In this document: in pieces, positions 40,481 to 50,707 of the stretch
Layout: every line of letters begins with the position of its first letter
How positions within the stretch are numbered: the stretch's first letter is position 1
Assembly (NCBI GenBank): GCA_947632045.1
Contig: CANRNQ010000010.1
Location: forward strand, 1-63,054
Reading direction: 5' to 3'
From: an uncultured Clostridia bacterium
Lineage (GTDB): Bacteria > Bacillota > Clostridia > Oscillospirales > Acutalibacteraceae
DNA: 63,054 nucleotides
Position numbers and translations under genes: made by a program
Notes under the pieces: generated by a model
What the model saw: only the letters and a program-made list of their open reading frames with translations
The model's database searches: none
What the model was told of the DNA's origin: nothing

Positions 40481-43400
40481 ATGTTAAAGCTGATATATGG
40501 GCGAAGCGGCACGGGAAAAACGGAATATATAATAGACTATCTCTGCTCGCTTACAAAGGAAACCGACGAAAAGCTGATGCTTATAATTCCCGAGCAGCAC
40601 AGCTTTTCCACCGAAAAAAAAATAATTGAAAAAATAGGCCCCCGCCTCGCTCAAAAAATAGAGGTTTTAAGCTTCAGCAGGATAGCGGACGCTGTTTTCC
40701 GCCGCAGCGGAGGCTATCCCGAAACGCCGGTAAGCGAGGGCATGAGGAATATATTTATGTCGCTTGCCCTGCGCGAATGTAGGGACGAGCTTGTGCTGTA
40801 TCACAATCAAATAAATAAGCCCGATTTTATACCCGTCATTTTAAACACGATAAATGAAATGAAAAGCTGCGCCATATCGCCCGACGAGCTTATGGGCTTT
40901 GGGGCGAGGGCAAAAAACGAAACGCTCAAAAACAAGCTTAAGGACTTAGCGTTGATATCGTCGGTATATAACTCCCTTTTGAACAGGGCATATTCAGACC
41001 CGCTCGATAATTTAACCCTTATATATAACAGACTTCTTGAAAATAATATTTTTGAAAATTATATAATAGCGCTCGACGCTTTCAGCGGCTTTACTAAGCA
41101 GGAGCTGCTGATAGTAGAGCTATTGATGCGCGACTCAAAGGAAATGCTGCTCACGCTTTGCGGCAACACGGCTGATTTCAGCGCAGACAACGACGTTTTT
41201 TCCGTGTCAAATGAAACGCGCAAAGCGATAATGGGAATAGCAAAGAAAAATTTCATCAGCGTCGCCGCGCCGATAGAGCTCAAGGAAAATATAAGACTAA
41301 GGACCGAGGCGCTTAAAGAGCTTGAGATGAATATATATTCTTTCTCTCGGCCAAATTCGGCTGTCGACAGCGACGGCGTGACCGTCTACTGCGGCGAAAG
41401 CGTCTATGACGAGTGCAATTATGCGGCTTCGGAAATTAAAAGACTTGTCGCCGAGGAGGATTACAGATATTCGGACATAGCCGTAATATGCAGAGATCTT
41501 ACGCCCTATCGTGGAATACTCGGCAGAGCCTTTGACAAGCATGAGATTTCTTATTTTATGGAAAATCCAAGTCCGCTGATACAAAAGCCGCTTCCGTCGT
41601 ATCTTCTCTCTGTGCTCGATATAATATGCACGAGCTTTTCCTCCGAGCACATCTTTCGAATGTTGAAAACCGGCTATGCCCCGCTTGACGACGAGGCGAT
41701 ATTTGAGCTTGAAAATTACACCTATATTTGGAATATAAGCGGAAGCAAGTGGCTTGAGCCCTTCGACAGTAACCCATCGGGGTTTAAATCGGAGTTTAGC
41801 CAAAACGATAAGAAAGCCCTCGAAGATCTTGAAAAATCGCGCAAAGCAATAATTTCGCCCCTGCTTGAATTTAGAGATAGGGTAAAAAACGCGTCCGGCG
41901 GCGAGATAACGCGTCAGCTCTATTTGCTCATCGAAAAAAACGGTATCAAAGACAGGCTGCGCGAGGAGGAAGAGGTATATATTGAAAACAACGATACTCA
42001 AAGACTCTCGGAGCTCGACAGAATATGGGACGCTCTTGTAAAGTGCCTTGATTCCGTTTATTCTGCGCTTGAGGATATTCCCCTCGGAATAAAGGAATAT
42101 ACGGAGCTTTTAAGGCTTTGCCTCGGTGCGGAGGACATATCCTATATCCCTCAAAGCCTTGACGAGGTTACGGTAGGAACCGCCGACAGAATAAGAACTG
42201 ACTCCCCGCGGGCGGTGTTCCTGCTCGGCTGTATACAGGACGAATTTCCCAAGGCGCCCGTTGCGGCGGGCGTGTTCACGGATAACGAGCGCTGCCTGCT
42301 GCGCGAGCAGGGGCTCGGGCTTTATGCCTCGGTAAGCGGGCTTGCGGCAAACGAGCTTTATTATGCATATACGGCGATTTCCGCCCCCACGGAAAGATTA
42401 TACTCAAGCTGCTACTCCCGCTCGCTGAGCGGAGAGGACAAAGCCGCTTCGTCTATCATAAGGGAGATAGTGTCTATCCTTGGGATCATGGGCGGAGATA
42501 ATTTTATAACCGAAAGACACGACGGCAGATTTATCAGATGCGAACAGGACGCGTTTGAATTTCTCGCCATGAATTTTGACAGCGATGATCCGCTGATAAG
42601 CGGACTAAAGAAATATTTTAAAGGCACGGACAGGGCGCCCGCCGTTGAAAAGATAGAAACGCTCATAGAAAAGCGCCCGCCCGATATAACCGACCGGAGC
42701 GTGGCGAGAAGGCTTTTTGGAGAGAGAAATATAGAGCTTTCCGCGTCGCAAATAGAAAAATATTATCTTTGCCCCTATGAGTATTTTTGCACCTACGGAT
42801 TAAATCTAAAAGAAAGAAAAAGGGCGGAGATAAATGCAGCGGAGTTCGGAACGCTGGTTCATTATATTCTTGAAGTGCTTTTATCTAAAAACAGCGTGCG
42901 TGAGATAGACGAGCTGATAAATGAGGGTAAGCTTAAGGATAAAATACAGGAAATAATTTACGGGTATCTGAACACATATCTCGGCGGAGGCGACAATAAA
43001 ACAAAGAGGTTTTTATATGCCCTCAAAAGGATAGAGGAGGGCACGGAGGTGCTCGTGCGCTATGTAGTGAGCGAGCTTATGTCGTCGAGCTTCGACCCTT
43101 TTCGCTTTGAGCTGAAAATAGACTGCGAGGAAAGAGGAGGAGAGGTCGAGCCTGTCGGCATAGAGCTCGACGACGGAACAAGAATCAGCGTCAGGGGCTT
43201 TGTGGATCGCGTCGACAAGTGTGAAAGGGGCGACGGCTATTATATAAGAGTAATTGATTACAAGACGAATAACAAGGAGTTTAAAATCAATCAAATCGAC
43301 TTCGGCTTAAATCTGCAAATGCTATTGTATCTCAAGGCGATAGCCGAAAACGGAGAAAAGAGCTTTAATAAAAAAATCATACCCTCGGGCGTGCTTTATA

Positions 43401-43786
43401 TGCCCTCCTCGCCTAAGCTCATAGCGAAAAATGACGGCAAGGAGGAAATAGACAGATCATACGCCATGAACGGCGTGCTGCTTGACGAGCCCGAATTAGC
43501 CGACGCGTATTCTCCCGATAAAAATATGTATATGAAGGGAACGACAAGAATGTCCTCCGGCGAGTTAAAAATATGCTTTGATAAAATCGAAACGCTAATT
43601 TTAAATATGGTGAAAAAGCTGCTCGACGGAAACATAGCGCCGCTGCCCGTAAAAACCTCGGACAGCGACTCCTGCAAATACTGCCCCTACATAAATTCGT
43701 GCGGCTTTGAAAGCGGAATGACGGTCAACGATTTAAAAAACAAGGGCTTCTCCCCAATATATGGAGCAGAGGAGGCGGAAAAATGA
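40481..43786 (+). CDS. addB: AddAB helicase-nuclease, subunit AddB
   Basis: 1101-residue subunit of the heterodimeric helicase-nuclease that resects double-strand breaks for RecA loading (Gram-positive counterpart of RecBCD). Walker A GRSGTGKT at residues 7-14. The C-terminal nuclease domain contains FGTLVHYILE and VIDYKTNN. The iron-sulfur cluster ligands are visible: one Cys in YYLCPYEYFC and a C-terminal CKYCPYINSC with the C-x2-C-x5-C spacing of AddB. ATG 40481 matches the family N-terminus; the frame extends 11 codons upstream. The stop overlaps addA by 4 nt. Confidence 0.97.
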   Translation: MLKLIYGRSGTGKTEYIIDYLCSLTKETDEKLMLIIPEQHSFSTEKKIIEKIGPRLAQKIEVLSFSRIADAVFRRSGGYPETPVSEGMRNIFMSLALRECRDELVLYHNQINKPDFIPVILNTINEMKSCAISPDELMGFGARAKNETLKNKLKDLALISSVYNSLLNRAYSDPLDNLTLIYNRLLENNIFENYIIALDAFSGFTKQELLIVELLMRDSKEMLLTLCGNTADFSADNDVFSVSNETRKAIMGIAKKNFISVAAPIELKENIRLRTEALKELEMNIYSFSRPNSAVDSDGVTVYCGESVYDECNYAASEIKRLVAEEDYRYSDIAVICRDLTPYRGILGRAFDKHEISYFMENPSPLIQKPLPSYLLSVLDIICTSFSSEHIFRMLKTGYAPLDDEAIFELENYTYIWNISGSKWLEPFDSNPSGFKSEFSQNDKKALEDLEKSRKAIISPLLEFRDRVKNASGGEITRQLYLLIEKNGIKDRLREEEEVYIENNDTQRLSELDRIWDALVKCLDSVYSALEDIPLGIKEYTELLRLCLGAEDISYIPQSLDEVTVGTADRIRTDSPRAVFLLGCIQDEFPKAPVAAGVFTDNERCLLREQGLGLYASVSGLAANELYYAYTAISAPTERLYSSCYSRSLSGEDKAASSIIREIVSILGIMGGDNFITERHDGRFIRCEQDAFEFLAMNFDSDDPLISGLKKYFKGTDRAPAVEKIETLIEKRPPDITDRSVARRLFGERNIELSASQIEKYYLCPYEYFCTYGLNLKERKRAEINAAEFGTLVHYILEVLLSKNSVREIDELINEGKLKDKIQEIIYGYLNTYLGGGDNKTKRFLYALKRIEEGTEVLVRYVVSELMSSSFDPFRFELKIDCEERGGEVEPVGIELDDGTRISVRGFVDRVDKCERGDGYYIRVIDYKTNNKEFKINQIDFGLNLQMLLYLKAIAENGEKSFNKKIIPSGVLYMPSSPKLIAKNDGKEEIDRSYAMNGVLLDEPELADAYSPDKNMYMKGTTRMSSGELKICFDKIETLILNMVKKLLDGNIAPLPVKTSDSDSCKYCPYINSCGFESGMTVNDLKNKGFSPIYGAEEAEK

Positions 43787-46700
43787 GCAGAGAATGGACA
43801 AGCGCGCAGCAAGATGCGATAAACGCCAAGGGCGGCGCCGTCATAGTGTCGGCAGCGGCGGGCTCGGGAAAGACAGCCGTACTGGTTGAGCGCGTGCTGA
43901 GCAGAATAAGCGACCCCGCAAACAGAGTGGATATAGATAAGCTGCTCATAGTTACCTACACAAAGGCCGCCGCCGCCGAGATGAGAGAAAGGATATCCTC
44001 GGGGCTTGAGCGATTGTCAAAGGAAAATTTCGGCGACAGCTATTATCGAAGACAGCTTATGATGCTGCCAAAGGCAAATATAAGCACAATACACAGCTTT
44101 TGCGGCAATGTGATAAAGGAGAATTTTTATCTTCTTGGCGACGTGCCCTCGGACTACAAAATTGCCGACGAGAGCAGAATAGCGCTGATACGCGACAGGG
44201 CGGCTGAGAACGTGCTCGAAGATTTATATAATTCCGACGACGAGGGCTTTCGCTATATGGCGGATCGCTTCAGCACTGCAAAGGGAGAGTATAATTTAAA
44301 GAAAACGGTGCTGAATATATACGAGTTCCTCTGCTCTCAGCCCTTTCCGAATGAGTGGATGGACAACTGCGAAAGGGAATACGAAAACGAAAACGTCAAG
44401 GAGAGCATATGGGGCAAAGCAATACTCAAAGAGGCAAGGCTCGCCGCGGATTTTTTAATTCAAAAGGCGGACGAGTGCATAAGGCTTTTTGAGAGCCGAC
44501 CTGAAATAGGCAGCGGCTTCGGCGATAAGCTGAAAAGCATATACCGCGCGCTTGCGGAGGAATACTCCGAGCTGGTGGAGAGAGAGGACTGGGACGGACT
44601 TTATAGCTTCGCCCACAAAAAGCATGATTTCGGCAAGCTCTTGGCGGCGAGAGGATACGCTAAGGACCCGATAAAGATAAGAATAGCCAATATATGTGAA
44701 ATGATAAAAAGCGAGATAAGAGATAAAATATCAAAGCTTTTTATATATGACAGCGAGGAATACGTCCAAACAACAAAAATCGCAAGGCCGGCGATAAAGG
44801 CTCTGTTTAAAACGGTGAGGCTGTTTTCGGAGGAATACAAAAGGCTAAAGGCCGAGGAGAATCTCGCGGACTTTTCCGACCTTGAGCATTGGACGCTCGA
44901 GCTGCTCTATAAAAACGGCGAGCCGACGCAGCTTTCGCGGGAGCTCTCCGATAATTTTGCCGAGGTTATGGTCGATGAGTATCAAGACGCAAACGAGGTT
45001 CAGGATATTATATTCAACTGCGTGAGCGGCAACGGAAGCAAGCTTTTTGTCGTCGGAGATGTAAAGCAGAGCATATACCGTTTCAGACAGGCAAACCCCG
45101 AGCTCTTTTTGCGCCGCAAGAACAGCTATGAGCCTTATGACCGCGAGCGCGACAGCTATCCTGCAAAAATCATTCTCGATAAAAATTTTCGCTCAAGAAG
45201 CGGCATAGCGGAGTGCGTAAACTTTATTTTTTCAAAGCTGATGTCGCCCGAGGCGGGCGATATGTATTACGAGCGCGAGGATATGCTCGTGCCTGCGGCA
45301 AATTATTCGGAATCGGACACTCCTGATGCAAGCCTTGACCTTATCTTTGCCCCGCAGTCGACCGGAATACCGTCGCATATAGCCGAGGCTCGGCTTATAG
45401 CAAAAAGAATAATTTCCTTAAAAAATACTTTTGCGGTTGAAGATAAGGGGGTCAAGCGCGCGGCGACCTTTGGCGACTTTGCGATTTTGCTAAGAAACAA
45501 CACAAACGCGCTTGAATATATGAGCGTGCTCAAAAGCTTTGGAATACCTGCGCGGTGCACGGCGGGCGATGATTTTTTAATAACGAATGAAATATCAATA
45601 ATTATATCCCTGCTTCAGGTGATAAATAACCCCCTGCAGGATATACCGCTATTAAATGTGATGACAAGTCCTATATTCGCCTTCACTCCTACCGAGCTTG
45701 CAAATATCAGAGCCGAAAGCAGGCGAGTCCCCCTTTACGAGTCGGTAAGACAGGCGGCGAATGCCGGCGACGAGCACTGCTCGCGCCTTTGCAATATGCT
45801 GTCATACTTCAAAATGGCGGCGACGTCTATGCATCTCGGCGAGCTGCTTGGGGATATTTACGACAAAACCTCATATCCCGAAATTGTTTCCGCGACAGAT
45901 GGCGGCGAGCTTAAGCTCGATAATTTAAGGCTTTTTTATTCAAAGACCGTCGAGTTTGCCGAGTCCGGCGGCTGCTTGTCGTCGTATATACGTTATTTGG
46001 ACAGACTGAGAGAGCAGGGGATAGACATAAGATCGCCAAAGGCGGGCGGCGAGCCTAACAAGGTGCGCATAATGACGATACACGGCTCAAAGGGGCTTGA
46101 ATTTCCGATATGCTTTGTCGCGGGAATTTCATCTCTGCCGCGAAACGATTACAGCCAGCTTTTAATGCACCAAAAGCTCGGAGTCGGAGCCGCGATAAAT
46201 TATATCGGCGGGCCCTACAAAATAGAATCCGTGCAAAAGCAGGCTATAAAAATGCAGAGGGACATAGACAAAATTTCCGAGGAGCTCAGAGTTTTGTACG
46301 TAGCCCTGACGAGGGCAAAGGAGAAGCTCTACATAGTGACCTCATTCCGCGGCGGCAAGCCCGAGGAAACGATAACCCGGATAGAGTCGCGCCTCAATAC
46401 CGAGAGGGGAGAGGTGAACCCCTATGTTGTGCGCGGATTTTCAACAGCCGCTCAAAGACTTCTGGCCTGCGCCATATTATACGGCAAAAACAAAGAGATA
46501 TCCGATTACCTGACAGAGCCCTGCGGCGTTTATGACGGAAAGCCCGAGGATTTCTGGAGCGTTTCCATATGCATGGCGGACGAGCTTACGCAGGAGCTTG
46601 AACAGGAGAGTAAGGGGGAGGGGCAAAGCTTTGCCGTGACCGCTGATGAGATAATAGAGAGGATAAGCTCCGATTTCAAAAACAGCGAGCTTACCAAAAT

Positions 46701-47301
46701 TCCCGTCAAGGCGGCTGTGTCAGAGCTTGCGCATAAGGGCGCAAGCCGCGATTTTTCCTTTGCGTCGCGTCCGGCCTTCCTCTCAAGGGACAATATGACC
46801 GGGGCCGAGCGCGGAACCGCTATACACGCAGTCATGCAGTTCGCCGATTACGCTTCGTTCATAGACGACCCCGACGGCGAGATACTCAGGCTTGTAAACG
46901 GGCGCTTTATCTCACGGCAACAGGCTGAAATAGTAGATAAGAAAAAAATACTCGACTGCCTGAGCTCTCCGATAATGCAAAGCTACATTAACGCGGAGAA
47001 AAATTTCAGGGAGTACAGGTTCGCGGTGCAGATAAAGGCGCGAAAGGTCTTTGACTCCCTCCCCGACGACTGCGAAGCGAAGATATTATTGCAGGGAGCG
47101 GTGGACTGCGCCTTTGTGGAGGACGGAAAAATAGTAATAGTCGACTATAAAACGGATAAGGTCAAGAGCATGGGCGAGCTTGCGGAGCGTTATGGTGAGC
47201 AGCTCAAATTATACGGCTTTGCCATGCGCGAAACGACAGGTCTTGAAGTTTCGCGCAGAGTGATATATTCGTTTGAACTAAACGACGTAATAGAGGTGTG
47301 A
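43783..47301 (+). CDS. addA: AddAB helicase-nuclease, subunit AddA
   Basis: 1172-residue UvrD-like superfamily 1 helicase with a C-terminal RecB-type nuclease. Motif Q WTSAQQDAI, Walker A AAAGSGKTA (24-32), motif II VMVDEYQDAN, motif III VGDVKQSIYRFRQA, motif V TIHGSKGLEFPI, motif VI LYVALTRAKEKLY. The nuclease motif IVIVDYKTDK lies near the end. ATGA overlap with addB indicates a coupled pair in equal amounts. Confidence 0.98.
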   Translation: MSREWTSAQQDAINAKGGAVIVSAAAGSGKTAVLVERVLSRISDPANRVDIDKLLIVTYTKAAAAEMRERISSGLERLSKENFGDSYYRRQLMMLPKANISTIHSFCGNVIKENFYLLGDVPSDYKIADESRIALIRDRAAENVLEDLYNSDDEGFRYMADRFSTAKGEYNLKKTVLNIYEFLCSQPFPNEWMDNCEREYENENVKESIWGKAILKEARLAADFLIQKADECIRLFESRPEIGSGFGDKLKSIYRALAEEYSELVEREDWDGLYSFAHKKHDFGKLLAARGYAKDPIKIRIANICEMIKSEIRDKISKLFIYDSEEYVQTTKIARPAIKALFKTVRLFSEEYKRLKAEENLADFSDLEHWTLELLYKNGEPTQLSRELSDNFAEVMVDEYQDANEVQDIIFNCVSGNGSKLFVVGDVKQSIYRFRQANPELFLRRKNSYEPYDRERDSYPAKIILDKNFRSRSGIAECVNFIFSKLMSPEAGDMYYEREDMLVPAANYSESDTPDASLDLIFAPQSTGIPSHIAEARLIAKRIISLKNTFAVEDKGVKRAATFGDFAILLRNNTNALEYMSVLKSFGIPARCTAGDDFLITNEISIIISLLQVINNPLQDIPLLNVMTSPIFAFTPTELANIRAESRRVPLYESVRQAANAGDEHCSRLCNMLSYFKMAATSMHLGELLGDIYDKTSYPEIVSATDGGELKLDNLRLFYSKTVEFAESGGCLSSYIRYLDRLREQGIDIRSPKAGGEPNKVRIMTIHGSKGLEFPICFVAGISSLPRNDYSQLLMHQKLGVGAAINYIGGPYKIESVQKQAIKMQRDIDKISEELRVLYVALTRAKEKLYIVTSFRGGKPEETITRIESRLNTERGEVNPYVVRGFSTAAQRLLACAILYGKNKEISDYLTEPCGVYDGKPEDFWSVSICMADELTQELEQESKGEGQSFAVTADEIIERISSDFKNSELTKIPVKAAVSELAHKGASRDFSFASRPAFLSRDNMTGAERGTAIHAVMQFADYASFIDDPDGEILRLVNGRFISRQQAEIVDKKKILDCLSSPIMQSYINAEKNFREYRFAVQIKARKVFDSLPDDCEAKILLQGAVDCAFVEDGKIVIVDYKTDKVKSMGELAERYGEQLKLYGFAMRETTGLEVSRRVIYSFELNDVIEV

Positions 47302-47308
47302 TAAAATA

Positions 47309-49003
47309 ATGATCAAGATGAACGAGAAAATAAAGAAAAGAATTATTGAAACCGCCGCGGGCAGGCGCAGGGCGCAGCTTGTACTGAAAAACGCGAAATA
47401 TTTGAACGTGTTTTTAAACTGCTTCAACACGGCGGATATCGCCGTGACGGACGGATACTTCGCCGGAATAGGCGAATACGAGGGCGAGCAGGAGATAGAC
47501 TGCGGCGGGCTTGCCGTCGTGCCAGGCTTTATCGACGGACATATACACCTTGAAAGCTCCGTCGTTTCGCCGCTCTCCTTTGCTGCGGCCGTGTCGCCCC
47601 ACGGTACTACCGCGGTAGTCACCGACCCGCACGAGATAACAAACGTGCTGGGGCGCGCGGGAATGGATTATATGCTCTCGGCGACTGAAAATCTGCCCGT
47701 CGATGTATTTTTCTGCGTTCCATCCTGCGTTCCGGCAAGCCCCTTTGATGAAAACGGCGCGCATATAACGAGCCGCGAGGTCGCGGAATATATAAAAAAC
47801 GAGCGGGTTGTAGGACTCGCCGAGATGATGAACTTTCCGGCAACGATTGCCGCAGACGGGGAAATAATAAAAATGATAGCGACGGCGGAAAACGCCGGCA
47901 GGGCTGTTGACGGACACGCCCCGGGACTGTCGGGAAAAGCGCTCAACGCCTATATTTCTGCGGGCATAGGCTCGGACCACGAATGTACAACTCTCGACGA
48001 GGCGCTTGAAAAGCTCTCGCTCGGCCAGTATATAATGATACGTCAGGGCACGGCGGGAAGAAATTTAAAGGCGCTTTTGCCACTGCTTAAGGGAGAAGCC
48101 GCGTCGAGGTGCCTCTTTGCGACCGACGACAAGCACCCGAACGAGCTGCTTGAAAACGGCCATATGGATTATATAATAAGAGAGGCTATCTCCGCCGGAG
48201 TAAGAGCCGAAACGGCATACAAAGCCGCCTCCTTCAATGCGGCGGAGTATTTCGCTCTTAAGGGCAGGGGAGCCGTCGCGCCGGGATATATAGCGGACTT
48301 CGTGCTGCTTGAGGATATAGACAAAGTTAAAATCAGGGGCGTATATAAAAACGGCGCGCCGATAGACTTAAATTCATGCAATAAGGACGCGGGAGCCGCT
48401 ACGCCCGGTCCCGAAATATTAAATTCCGTGAACGCCGAGAAGATAACAGCCGAAAGCATAAGACTCAGACGGCAATCGGAAAAGGTAATAGGGGTCGTGG
48501 GCGGCGAGATAGTCACGACCGACGAGGGCGAAAGCGATAAAATCGACGTTGACAGAGATATTTTGAAGCTCTGCGTTGTGGAACGCCACAAAAGAACAGG
48601 GCATATAGGAGTGTGCTTTGTAAAGGGCTACGGACTTAAAAGCGGCGCGGTCGCGACGAGCGTCGCGCACGATTCACACAATATAATAGCGGTCGGCGCG
48701 AGCGACGAGGAGATAGCGGCGGCGGTCAATGAAATAATCGAAATGCAGGGCGGCATGGTCGTTGTAAAGGACGGCAAAGCACTCGAGAGCTTGAAGCTCA
48801 ATATAGCCGGACTGATGACAGACGAGCCCGTGCAGGCAGTTGCGGATAAAATTACAAAGCTCAAGGCGGCAGCGTATTCGCTCGGAGTTAATAAAAATAT
48901 CGACCCGTTTATGACGCTTTCGTTTATAAGCCTGCCAGTCATTCCAAAGCTAAAGCTGACCACTCTCGGCGTTGTCGACGTTGAAAAATTTGAGCTCGTT
49001 TAG
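47309..49003 (+). CDS. ade: Adenine deaminase
   Basis: 564-residue amidohydrolase-superfamily metalloenzyme converting adenine to hypoxanthine in purine salvage. Metal ligands appear in VVPGFIDGHIHLESS, GTTAVVTDPHEI, VDGHAPGLSG and GSDHECT; the C-terminal Ade domain has the conserved VKGYGLKSGAVATSVAHDSHN and MTDEPVQ. Length fits the Bacillus enzyme (~577). It starts 8 nt after addA, so it may be co-transcribed, though no functional link is obvious. Confidence 0.96.
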   Translation: MIKMNEKIKKRIIETAAGRRRAQLVLKNAKYLNVFLNCFNTADIAVTDGYFAGIGEYEGEQEIDCGGLAVVPGFIDGHIHLESSVVSPLSFAAAVSPHGTTAVVTDPHEITNVLGRAGMDYMLSATENLPVDVFFCVPSCVPASPFDENGAHITSREVAEYIKNERVVGLAEMMNFPATIAADGEIIKMIATAENAGRAVDGHAPGLSGKALNAYISAGIGSDHECTTLDEALEKLSLGQYIMIRQGTAGRNLKALLPLLKGEAASRCLFATDDKHPNELLENGHMDYIIREAISAGVRAETAYKAASFNAAEYFALKGRGAVAPGYIADFVLLEDIDKVKIRGVYKNGAPIDLNSCNKDAGAATPGPEILNSVNAEKITAESIRLRRQSEKVIGVVGGEIVTTDEGESDKIDVDRDILKLCVVERHKRTGHIGVCFVKGYGLKSGAVATSVAHDSHNIIAVGASDEEIAAAVNEIIEMQGGMVVVKDGKALESLKLNIAGLMTDEPVQAVADKITKLKAAAYSLGVNKNIDPFMTLSFISLPVIPKLKLTTLGVVDVEKFELV

Positions 49004-49062
49004 AATTTGCCGCTTTTTTGCGCAGAGTACATAACAAAGAGCGGTTTGAAAATACAATTTTA

Positions 49063-49091
49063 TTGACATATGTCATATTATTGCATATAAT
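49063..49091 (+). promoter_or_regulatory. Consensus promoter with overlapping palindrome
   Basis: TTGACA (49063-49068), 17-nt spacer, TATAAT (49086-49091): both hexamers are perfect consensus. A 12-bp perfect palindrome TGACATATGTCA (49064-49075) covers most of the -35 box and could bind a repressor. Confidence 0.85.
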
Positions 49092-49113
49092 CATAGCGAA
49101 GGGAGGTGCTATT

Positions 49114-49473
49114 ATGATAGAAGAAAGAAGTATTCCGCTTTATATTGTTTTGACAATAATAACCTGCGGGATTTTTGGCTTTGTATGGCTTGCAATGCTG
49201 ACAAACGACCTCAATCAGATCGCAGGCGAGCAAATGCCTACCTCGGGCGGCTTGACCGTTCTTTTGGTTATAATAACCTGCGGAATATACGGCCTTTATT
49301 GGGCGTATAAGTGCGGTGAAAAAATCGACAGATATAAACAATCCATCGGCGTTCCGTCGAGCAACAGCGGGATTTTGTATCTTATCCTCTATTTTCTTTT
49401 CCAAATTATTACATACGCGCTCATTCAGGATGAGATCAACAAGATCGTGCGCAGAGCAAACGGCAGATATTGA
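49114..49473 (+). CDS. DUF4234 membrane protein
   Basis: 119-residue membrane protein with three hydrophobic helices: residues 8-27 (YIVLTIITCGIFGFVWLAML), 45-64 (LTVLLVIITCGIYGLYWAYK) and about 88-108. The repeated ITCGI(F/Y)G..W motif is the DUF4234 signature. The start is ATG 49114 with SD GGGAGG; the frame extends upstream through the promoter, which cannot be coding. Three nt separate it from the DUF2752 gene. Function unknown. Confidence 0.88.
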   Translation: MIEERSIPLYIVLTIITCGIFGFVWLAMLTNDLNQIAGEQMPTSGGLTVLLVIITCGIYGLYWAYKCGEKIDRYKQSIGVPSSNSGILYLILYFLFQIITYALIQDEINKIVRRANGRY

Positions 49474-49475
49474 TT

Positions 49476-49865
49476 ATGAAAAAAAGAGCAAAAAGCGTGC
49501 TGCTTGTGCTTGGCGCAATTTTAACGGCGGGCGCGCTGTACGTTGTATTTAATGCCGCCACGGGTATAGGAATACCCTGCGTGTTTCACGCGCTCACGGG
49601 CCTCAGCTGCCCGGGATGCGGTATCTCGCGAATGTTAATATCAATACTTAAGCTTGATTTTGCGGGCGCGTTTAGATACAACGCCGCAATATTTATCCTG
49701 CTGCCGGTCTTTATTATTTTAGCGATACAGCTTACCGTAAGATATATCAAGACGGGGTCAATTGCCTTGTCAAAATATCAAACGGCGGCTGTAAGCGCGA
49801 TGATCGTTCTTCTCATATTATTTGCGGTGATAAGAAATCTTGCGGGCTTTGAATATTTAAGATAG
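49476..49865 (+). CDS. DUF2752 membrane protein
   Basis: 129-residue protein with three transmembrane helices and the DUF2752 hallmark between helices 1 and 2: IPCVFHALTGLSCPGCGISRML, in which the CPGCG Cys pair is strongly conserved in the family. Function unknown. It follows the DUF4234 gene by 2 nt, in the same operon, so the two small membrane proteins probably act together. Confidence 0.88.
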   Translation: MKKRAKSVLLVLGAILTAGALYVVFNAATGIGIPCVFHALTGLSCPGCGISRMLISILKLDFAGAFRYNAAIFILLPVFIILAIQLTVRYIKTGSIALSKYQTAAVSAMIVLLILFAVIRNLAGFEYLR

Positions 49866-49995
49866 CCCATTTGGATAATTTTAAATTATCGGAAATAATT
49901 TTAAAAACTTTTGTATAAAGAAAACTCCTCATCAAACAATATTAGTGCAAAAAAATTGCTTATTTTGCTAACTGACGATAAGGAGATTTATATAT

Positions 49996-50538
49996 ATGAA
50001 AGCAACAGGAATAGTAAGAAGAATAGACGACCTCGGCCGCGTGGTGATCCCAAAGGAGATCAGACGCACTCTGCGCATCAAGGAGGGCGCGCCGCTTGAA
50101 ATATATACGGACGGCAACGGCGAGGTCATTTTTAAAAAATATTCGCCCATGGGCGAGCTTGTAAATTTTGCAACGCTCTACACCGAGGTGCTCGCAAAAA
50201 TATCGGGAATGCCGACCATAATAAGCGATACCGAGCATATAGTCGCGGCGTCGGGCGTTTCAAAAAGAGAGTATCTTGAACGAAGGCTTAATCCGGTAAT
50301 AGAGGAGCTTATGGAAACCCGCCGCAGCTTTGCGGCGAGAAGCGGAGAAATAGGCGACGTTCAGCCGATTGAGGGAGTCGACAGAGGAGCGGCGGTAATG
50401 TATCCGATAATCTCATCGGGCGATGTGATAGGCAGCGTAATAATGCTTTTTAACGACGAGAAAACCATACCGACCGAAACCGAGATCAAGCTCGTGCAGT
50501 CTGCGGCGGCGTTTCTCGGCAAGCAAATGGAAGAATAA
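49996..50538 (+). CDS. spoVT: Stage V sporulation protein T
   Basis: 180-residue AbrB-type regulator, made in the forespore under sigma-G in Bacillus, where it tunes sigma-G genes, spore coat and germination. Swapped-hairpin DNA-binding domain (1-~50; TGIVRRIDDLGRVVIPKEIRR), followed by a GAF-like C-terminal domain (~55-180). The full two-domain length distinguishes it from plain AbrB. SD AAGGAG precedes the ATG. The upstream GTATA at about 49913 could be part of a sigma-G/F promoter, but the match is weak. Confidence 0.94.
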   Translation: MKATGIVRRIDDLGRVVIPKEIRRTLRIKEGAPLEIYTDGNGEVIFKKYSPMGELVNFATLYTEVLAKISGMPTIISDTEHIVAASGVSKREYLERRLNPVIEELMETRRSFAARSGEIGDVQPIEGVDRGAAVMYPIISSGDVIGSVIMLFNDEKTIPTETEIKLVQSAAAFLGKQMEE

Positions 50539-50542
50539 ACAA

Positions 50543-50579
50543 AACGGCTGTTCCGCAAATTTAAGGCGGAGCAGCCGTT
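50543..50579 (+). terminator. Terminator of spoVT
   Basis: 14-bp stem AACGGCTGTTCCGC/GCGGAGCAGCCGTT (one G-T pair), 9-nt loop, 4 nt after the stop codon. T-run weak. Confidence 0.75.
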
Positions 50580-50707
50580 AAATATAGCGTTTAAAATATT
50601 TTTCGGCATTAATTTACAAAATTGTTATAAATAGATCGTCTTAAAACTTGAATTTGCTTATTGCTTTATGCTATAATATTAACAATAATGTAAAGGAGGG
50701 TGTTTCA

